Positions 59,311-64,000 of a DNA stretch of 64,000 bases are shown here, piece by piece. A program made the translations under genes and the position numbers. Source of the stretch: an uncultured Methylobacter sp. (GTDB lineage: Bacteria > Pseudomonadota > Gammaproteobacteria > Methylococcales > Methylomonadaceae); the NCBI GenBank assembly GCA_903832775.1, contig CAILCX010000062.1, positions 1 to 64,000 on the forward strand. The letters run 5' to 3'. Each line of letters starts with the position of its first letter. Position 1 is the stretch's first letter. A model generated the notes under the pieces. That model saw nothing but the letters and a program-made list of their open reading frames with translations, was not told the origin of the DNA and made no database searches.

Positions 59311-60195
59311 TTATAAATCAGCCAATAACTTGCTGATCATCGATTCTGCTTGGTGTAGATAGCTTTGTCCAAACAGATTCAGGTGATTAAGTATATGGTA
59401 CAAGTTGTATAGCGTTTTTCGCGATGTGTAGCCGGGAGTTAATGGATAAGATGCTTGGTAAGTCTGATAAAACGCCGGGCCAAAACCGCCAAATAATTCG
59501 GTCATAGCCAGATCGGTTTCCCTGTCTCCAAAATAACAGGCGGGGTCATAAATAACCGGTTTACCTTGGTCATCAGCTCCGACATTACCACCCCATAAAT
59601 CGCCATGCACCAAAGCTGGTTGCGGCTGATAGCCGGAAAAAAAGGGGGGTAAATTCGTGCACAGTTTTTCGCCCAGTGTTTGTAAATGACCCTTATAGCC
59701 ATGTTTCGCAGCTAGCGATAATTGATGTCCCAAACGTTGCTGTTGCCAAAAGATAAGCCAGTTTTTGTACTCACCATTTAGTTGTGGACTAGAGCCAATA
59801 GTGTTGTCGCGGTGCCAGCCAAAAAAAGACTGTTTTTGTCGGTGTAGATCTGCAAGCTGTTGGCCGAGCAGTTCTTCAGTACTTTTAGTTAAGGTTTTTA
59901 GGGCGATATATTCAAGTACCAAAAAGGCATGGTCAATTGTGCTGCCGTAAACAATAACTTTGGGAACCCGAATGGCCTGAGCTTGTTCCAGAGCTACCAA
60001 ACCAGTGGCTTCGGCCTCAAACATCGCGAGTTTCTCAGGGCGGTTCAGCTTGATAAAATAATACCCGTTTTTTGCTTTTAAACGGTAAGCTTGATTAATA
60101 TCTCCGCCTTGCATTGCTTCAGCTTTAAGAAAATTAAAGGGCTGGTCGGTTACTGATTCGATAAGTTGAATAATCGGTTGCCAATTGATCTGCAT
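59311..60195 (-). CDS. Fructosamine kinase family protein
   Basis: 294 residues of the APH-like kinase fold. GGDINQAYRL starts the nucleotide loop, YFIKLN holds the Lys, ALVHGDLWGGNVG is the catalytic loop and VIYDPACYFGDRETDLAM the metal loop with Asp. Family members phosphorylate ketoamines, helping to remove glycated proteins; some act on ribulosamines. Three bases separate it from the metallopeptidase gene. Confidence 0.93.
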   Translation of the reverse strand: MQINWQPIIQLIESVTDQPFNFLKAEAMQGGDINQAYRLKAKNGYYFIKLNRPEKLAMFEAEATGLVALEQAQAIRVPKVIVYGSTIDHAFLVLEYIALKTLTKSTEELLGQQLADLHRQKQSFFGWHRDNTIGSSPQLNGEYKNWLIFWQQQRLGHQLSLAAKHGYKGHLQTLGEKLCTNLPPFFSGYQPQPALVHGDLWGGNVGADDQGKPVIYDPACYFGDRETDLAMTELFGGFGPAFYQTYQASYPLTPGYTSRKTLYNLYHILNHLNLFGQSYLHQAESMISKLLADL

Positions 60196-60198
60196 GAC

Positions 60199-60702
60199 TT
60201 AATACAGTTTGCCGAATAAATCCAAGTGAGTCAGATATAGCCGCATATCCAGCTCGAATTGGTGATATTGCGGCTCCATGTGTAAGCAGAGTTGATAAAA
60301 CGCCTTGTTATGTTCTTTCTCCTTTAAGTGCGCCAGTTCATGCACGACTATCATTGTTAAAAAAGGTAATGGTACGTTTTTAAAAAGAGAGGCCACCCGG
60401 ATTTCATTTTTTGCTTTATGTTTACCACCTTGGACTCTGGAGATAAAGGTATGCAAGCCCAAAGCATGATGCAAGTCTTTAATCTTATCGTCATAAATGA
60501 CTTTGCTGAGTGGCTGGGATTGTTTCAGCAAAGCATTTTTCAGGTCAAGCGTATAAGCATAAAGCGCTTTATCGGTTTTGATGGTATGGGCAACAGGATA
60601 TTTTTTAAGTAATGTCTCGGTTAGCTTTTGACTATTGATCAACCGACGTATCTGGTCGGTGATATTTTCAGAATAGCCGATTAAGTATTTTAATTCTGGC
60701 AT
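60199..60702 (-). CDS. YgjP-like metallopeptidase domain protein
   Basis: 167 residues. The zincin motif VVHELAHLKEKEHNKAFY gives HExxH with a downstream His, as in the DUF45/YgjP (WLM-like) family. YgjP relatives are of uncertain substrate. The gene is tightly packed with its neighbours on the minus strand. Confidence 0.9.
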   Translation of the reverse strand: MPELKYLIGYSENITDQIRRLINSQKLTETLLKKYPVAHTIKTDKALYAYTLDLKNALLKQSQPLSKVIYDDKIKDLHHALGLHTFISRVQGGKHKAKNEIRVASLFKNVPLPFLTMIVVHELAHLKEKEHNKAFYQLCLHMEPQYHQFELDMRLYLTHLDLFGKLY

Positions 60703-60705
60703 GGC

Positions 60706-61641
60706 TTATTGTTTGAGTGAGTTGAGTATTTGTTCAAGCGGAGCCAGAGAGATCAGCGCCCGGTACAGAATGGTTTTGTCTTCCATAAGACCGTAACACT
60801 GGTAGTGATAGGGAGAAACGATGGAGTGGCCTATACCTTCTTTTCTCTCTTCGGGTGGGATTTGTTTGATAAGAATATACAGCGCATCGCCAGATTTTAA
60901 TTGGGCAAGGTTGATACGGTCAATACTGATTTTATGCGACATATAGACTAGCGGATTACGTTCAAAATCATGTTTTTCTATGACCGCCTTTTCCAGTAAG
61001 GCACTGGATATAAGACTGCATGGGAATAGTTCAGGAAAAATGGCTTTGTTTTTAAAAGGGTCAAAAAATGCATCCTGTTCAACCAGAGAGCCGCATAAAA
61101 AATTTTTTGCATTGCTGATACTTATGTATTTTCTTTTCAGAAAAAAACTGCTACCTGAGATAAATGAGCGATCCGGATGCTGGTTCAGAGCGCCAAACTG
61201 GGGAATATCGGGGTTGGGTAAAAACAAGGCAAATTTGGATTCTTTTTTGTAACCGAGCAAAGCCAAGGCGCCGCCTGATTTGACGGCAATTCTGTTGCTA
61301 AGTATCGTCTCCGGATCTTCATTGTATTGCGATGGTTTTATATCAACTGATACCACTTGACCTGGTTTTACGGCGTTAACAAAAGAAAACTGGTAGTTAC
61401 TGAAATGCAGGTTTTTATCTCTGATCAACACGTTTTCATTATGTAAACGGCGATAGAGAAAAACTTTATGTTCAATCAATGATTCTAATTGAAAGCCCAG
61501 TGCAATAGGACCTTGGAACGGATTGTGATTAATGCGTCGCCATCTATTTCTATCATGAAATAAATTAAAATCATCTGTTGCATTACGTGCAACATCAATA
61601 TGTATCTGATTAAAAATATCTAAACTGTCTGAGGTATCCAT
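60706..61641 (-). CDS. MaoC-like hot-dog fold protein
   Basis: 311 residues. The N-terminal ATDDFNLFHDRNRWR...FQGPIALGFQLESL resembles the MaoC hydratase start (D-x-N-x-x-H and G-P-I-A-x-G). The length fits two hot-dog domains. The usual Asp-His pair is partly altered (NLFHDR), so dehydratase activity is uncertain. It is the first gene of the tight minus-strand group. Confidence 0.7.
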   Translation of the reverse strand: MDTSDSLDIFNQIHIDVARNATDDFNLFHDRNRWRRINHNPFQGPIALGFQLESLIEHKVFLYRRLHNENVLIRDKNLHFSNYQFSFVNAVKPGQVVSVDIKPSQYNEDPETILSNRIAVKSGGALALLGYKKESKFALFLPNPDIPQFGALNQHPDRSFISGSSFFLKRKYISISNAKNFLCGSLVEQDAFFDPFKNKAIFPELFPCSLISSALLEKAVIEKHDFERNPLVYMSHKISIDRINLAQLKSGDALYILIKQIPPEERKEGIGHSIVSPYHYQCYGLMEDKTILYRALISLAPLEQILNSLKQ

Positions 61642-61870
61642 AGTGCCTTGCTGATTGAAATTCGATTTGAGTTGGCTCAGACTTGTTCAGTAAAAACGAG
61701 TAAGTCTGAGTCACTGTAATTCTGGAGTACGCTGTCTTATAGAAAATTAATACAGCGTATAGCTAAATGATGGCTATTTTATAACGAATTAGCGAATGCA
61801 AATAACAAATATGGATTGTGGGTGTGGCAAATAGAAATAAATCATTGAATATCGATCCGAACATTAAGAA

Positions 61871-63043
61871 TTATAACCATTCGGCAGCGATATCAATTAA
61901 TAATATTCGTTCTTCGTCAAGTCTCAGAGATAAGGTTTTGCAAAGCATATCGGTATTAAAATCTCTATAGCGTTCGGAGGTGACCAGACGATAACTGTCA
62001 TTTACTGATTCAAGTGCCAGTAATTGATAAAAATAAGGTCGCCAGGCCCAGTTAAAACCGAGTTGTGAGGTATCTTCGAACCATTTTTTATCGGAAAAAT
62101 TAAAATTGGATGAAATTTGCTCACCTTGGTTATTACATAAATAAAAGCGTAAAACACCGCTTTTTTCAAAGGGATGTGCAGCCAATTTATTAAGATTGAA
62201 GTCAGTTTCAAGTGTCTTTTTTAAAAGCTCAATCAAATCTTTAATGTTGGCAATAAATTGTATCTTTTGCTTTTCTTTGACTAAGGTTTTGGCAAGAAAT
62301 GTTTTTCTTAATATGCCGATTTGATTTTTATAATGTAAGGGTGGTTTAAACTCTGCTATTGCCGGTGAGAACAAAAGTCCTTGCATGTATTGGGCGCCAC
62401 AGCTCAAGCCAAAATGGAAGTCATTAATGGTTTCTACGCCTTCACAAACAATACGGCATCCGGTGCGTTTGGCCAGACGTGAAATCAAATGCACTATATC
62501 GCTGGCAATCCCGCCACGTGCTGCATTCTGGAATAGCTGCATGTCGAGTTTGATAATGTCGGGTTGTATGGCTATAACTCTTTCCAATTGAGAAAATCCG
62601 GCTCCAAAATCATCTATAGCTATTTTTAAGCCATGTCTTCTATAAACGGCTGCAATTTCAACAAGCTTATCGAGATCACCCTTTGATTCGGTTATTTCAA
62701 CGATAATACGACTCCTGTCTATATTAAATTCATCGATCATAAGTACAGTCGGCAAGTAATTAAAATCGACGATCAAGTCGACCCAGGAAGCGGAGATGTT
62801 GAGGGATAAATAACCGTTGTATTTTGATTGGCTGAAATGTTGTAAAGCGAGACGTCTAACTTTGCGATCCCAGGAAATTAGTTGGTCAGTTGAAATATCG
62901 GGCGAAGTGAATATCTCACCAGCAGAAATGATAAGACCATTAGAGTCACATTGTCGGGCTAAGGCTTCATATCCTATGATGGAGCCGCTTGCTGCGCCGA
63001 TAATAGGTTGAAAATATGGGAATAAATTTTTTTCTATATTCAT
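61871..63043 (-). CDS. EAL-domain c-di-GMP phosphodiesterase with C-terminal sensor-like domain
   Basis: 390 residues. EAL domain 1-235 with YEALAR (26-28 EAL), SLNISASW, VEITES, AIDDFGAGFSQL, DIIKLDMQLF, CEGVET and QGLLFSPA, all catalytic positions kept. Residues about 250-390 resemble the YkuI C-terminal PAS-like domain (WAWRPYFYQLL, TSERYRD). No GGDEF domain. It should degrade c-di-GMP. Confidence 0.94.
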   Translation of the reverse strand: MNIEKNLFPYFQPIIGAASGSIIGYEALARQCDSNGLIISAGEIFTSPDISTDQLISWDRKVRRLALQHFSQSKYNGYLSLNISASWVDLIVDFNYLPTVLMIDEFNIDRSRIIVEITESKGDLDKLVEIAAVYRRHGLKIAIDDFGAGFSQLERVIAIQPDIIKLDMQLFQNAARGGIASDIVHLISRLAKRTGCRIVCEGVETINDFHFGLSCGAQYMQGLLFSPAIAEFKPPLHYKNQIGILRKTFLAKTLVKEKQKIQFIANIKDLIELLKKTLETDFNLNKLAAHPFEKSGVLRFYLCNNQGEQISSNFNFSDKKWFEDTSQLGFNWAWRPYFYQLLALESVNDSYRLVTSERYRDFNTDMLCKTLSLRLDEERILLIDIAAEWL

Positions 63044-63377
63044 TTTTATGGCATTGGGTTAAGAGATTTCATCAACAAAAATCTCTGTTCCAGCAGTTTG
63101 ATGCTAGGTCTGAATATTCAAAGAGCAAGGATTACGCCAAGCTTAGTAGGTATGCGGATAACTGGCTATAAGTCTATTTGAGGTCGCTTTGTCTGTTGAT
63201 TGTTATGCATTAATTCGGTGCAACTTGGAGGTTACCGCACCATTAGTGAGCTGTTCAGCTATTGGGCAGTGCGCTAATGAATAATTTAGTGAAGTTAATA
63301 CAGGTAAAAAAATTGATGAAATTTTGAGAACATGACAGAATGCAGAAAACCAAATCAACCAAATTATTTTGAGAATT
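63044..63377. other. Intergenic region
   Basis: About 330 bases between the divergent EAL gene and the glycine-zipper lipoprotein. No intact gene, tRNA or strong repeat was seen; promoters for both genes are expected here. Confidence 0.4.
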
Positions 63378-64000
63378 ATGAAAAATAGCATCCAATTCCA
63401 GCCTAAAAGTCATCGTAAACATTTAATGGTTGTTGGGTTTTGTTTATTGTCAGGATGTTCGGCATTGAATGTTAACCAAGATGATAAAAACGATCTTTGT
63501 TACTTATCCAGAAATGAATTGAGGCAATCTGAACATTATTATGCAAAATCCATCGTTCAAGGTGCAGCAGTCGGTGGAGCGGCAGGGGCGGGACTTGGAG
63601 CGTTGACTGCAGCTATAAGTGGCGGAGATGTTGGGACAGCGGCTTTGATAGGTGGTTTAAGTGGTGCTGTTGTTGGTGGTGTTGGCGGGTATTACCTAGC
63701 CAAACAAAAAGATATTTCCGATGAACAGTCTTTGGCAGTATCAGTACGTAGCGACATACTCGCAGAAAATGGACAAATTGACAGAACCGCTGTTGCCTTT
63801 GTGAGACTCCGAGATTGCCGGTTTGCCGGTGCCGAGCGAATAAAAGCAGAATACAAAGCGGCACATATTACTCGGGAAGCTGCACTTAAACAATTGGATG
63901 AACTTAAGAGTCAATTCGATGAAGATATTAAAATATCTCAAGAGTTAGGTTTGAAAATGGGTGCTCGATTGACCGAATTTCAGGATGCTAACAATAAAAT
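63378..64000 (+). CDS. Glycine-zipper lipoprotein (C-terminus beyond window)
   Basis: Open from ATG 63378 to the right edge, at least 207 residues. Signal with lipobox LLSGC (Cys about 30) predicts lipidation. A glycine-zipper stretch (VGGAAGAGLGALTAAISGG and IGGLSGAVVGGVGG) spans about 64-105 and could insert in a membrane. A charged helical region (about 140-200) follows. Typical of envelope lipoproteins; function not known. Confidence 0.82.
   Translation, partial: MKNSIQFQPKSHRKHLMVVGFCLLSGCSALNVNQDDKNDLCYLSRNELRQSEHYYAKSIVQGAAVGGAAGAGLGALTAAISGGDVGTAALIGGLSGAVVGGVGGYYLAKQKDISDEQSLAVSVRSDILAENGQIDRTAVAFVRLRDCRFAGAERIKAEYKAAHITREAALKQLDELKSQFDEDIKISQELGLKMGARLTEFQDANNK

Overview
The window reads as chromosomal DNA of a gammaproteobacterium, most likely a methanotroph or methylotroph of the Methylococcales. 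This rests on a formaldehyde-activating-enzyme (Fae) family gene, a bacteriohemerythrin beside an aa3-type oxidase cluster, the gammaproteobacterial orders lepA-lepB-rnc-era-recO-pdxJ and ftsY-ftsE-ftsX-rpoH, and abundant c-di-GMP genes. The genus is an inference; no rRNA or tRNA gene was seen.

Layout. 1-485 (minus) is the N-terminal part of an Ala-rich repeat protein cut by the window edge. 882-7049 is an N-type rotary ATPase operon, atpD-C-Q-B-E-F-A-G, with the b-delta fusion typical of that class, no visible atpR, and an alpha-subunit P-loop in which Lys is replaced by Arg. 7201-13457 holds membrane proteins of unknown role, a Uma2 nuclease-like protein, a HIT protein, an orphan FliL-like protein, a nagZ / phosphoribosyltransferase / methylthioinosine phosphorylase operon and slyD. 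13611-31122 mixes c-di-GMP and other signalling genes with Fae-like, aldehyde dehydrogenase, cysH, gshA, polyphosphate:AMP phosphotransferase, yoaA and tsaB. 31308-35671 carries aguA, recN-nadK and yjbQ. 35817-42882 is the lepA-lepB-DUF4845-rnc-era-recO-pdxJ block followed by a PP2C phosphatase.

43113-56778 is the most interesting part. A large lipoprotein and a bacteriohemerythrin precede a cytochrome c oxidase cluster: coxB, coxA, a 32-residue membrane peptide, ctaG, coxC, a DUF2909 gene on the opposite strand, a SURF1 gene and a Sco-like gene. The cluster runs directly into one 642-codon frame that joins a heme A synthase-like (CtaA/Cox15) eight-helix membrane domain to a complete FtsY SRP-receptor NG GTPase domain. 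ftsE, ftsX and rpoH follow. The usual ctaB (heme O synthase) is absent from the junction, and rpoH has a CIRCE-like operator over its promoter. This CtaA-FtsY fusion is the strongest candidate for an undescribed arrangement: it would tie the SRP receptor to the membrane through a polytopic respiratory-assembly protein.

57022-64000 holds yceH, a TIGR02647 gene, a tight minus-strand group (O-methyltransferase, fructosamine-kinase-like, YgjP-like metallopeptidase, MaoC-like), an EAL protein, and a glycine-zipper lipoprotein cut by the right edge.
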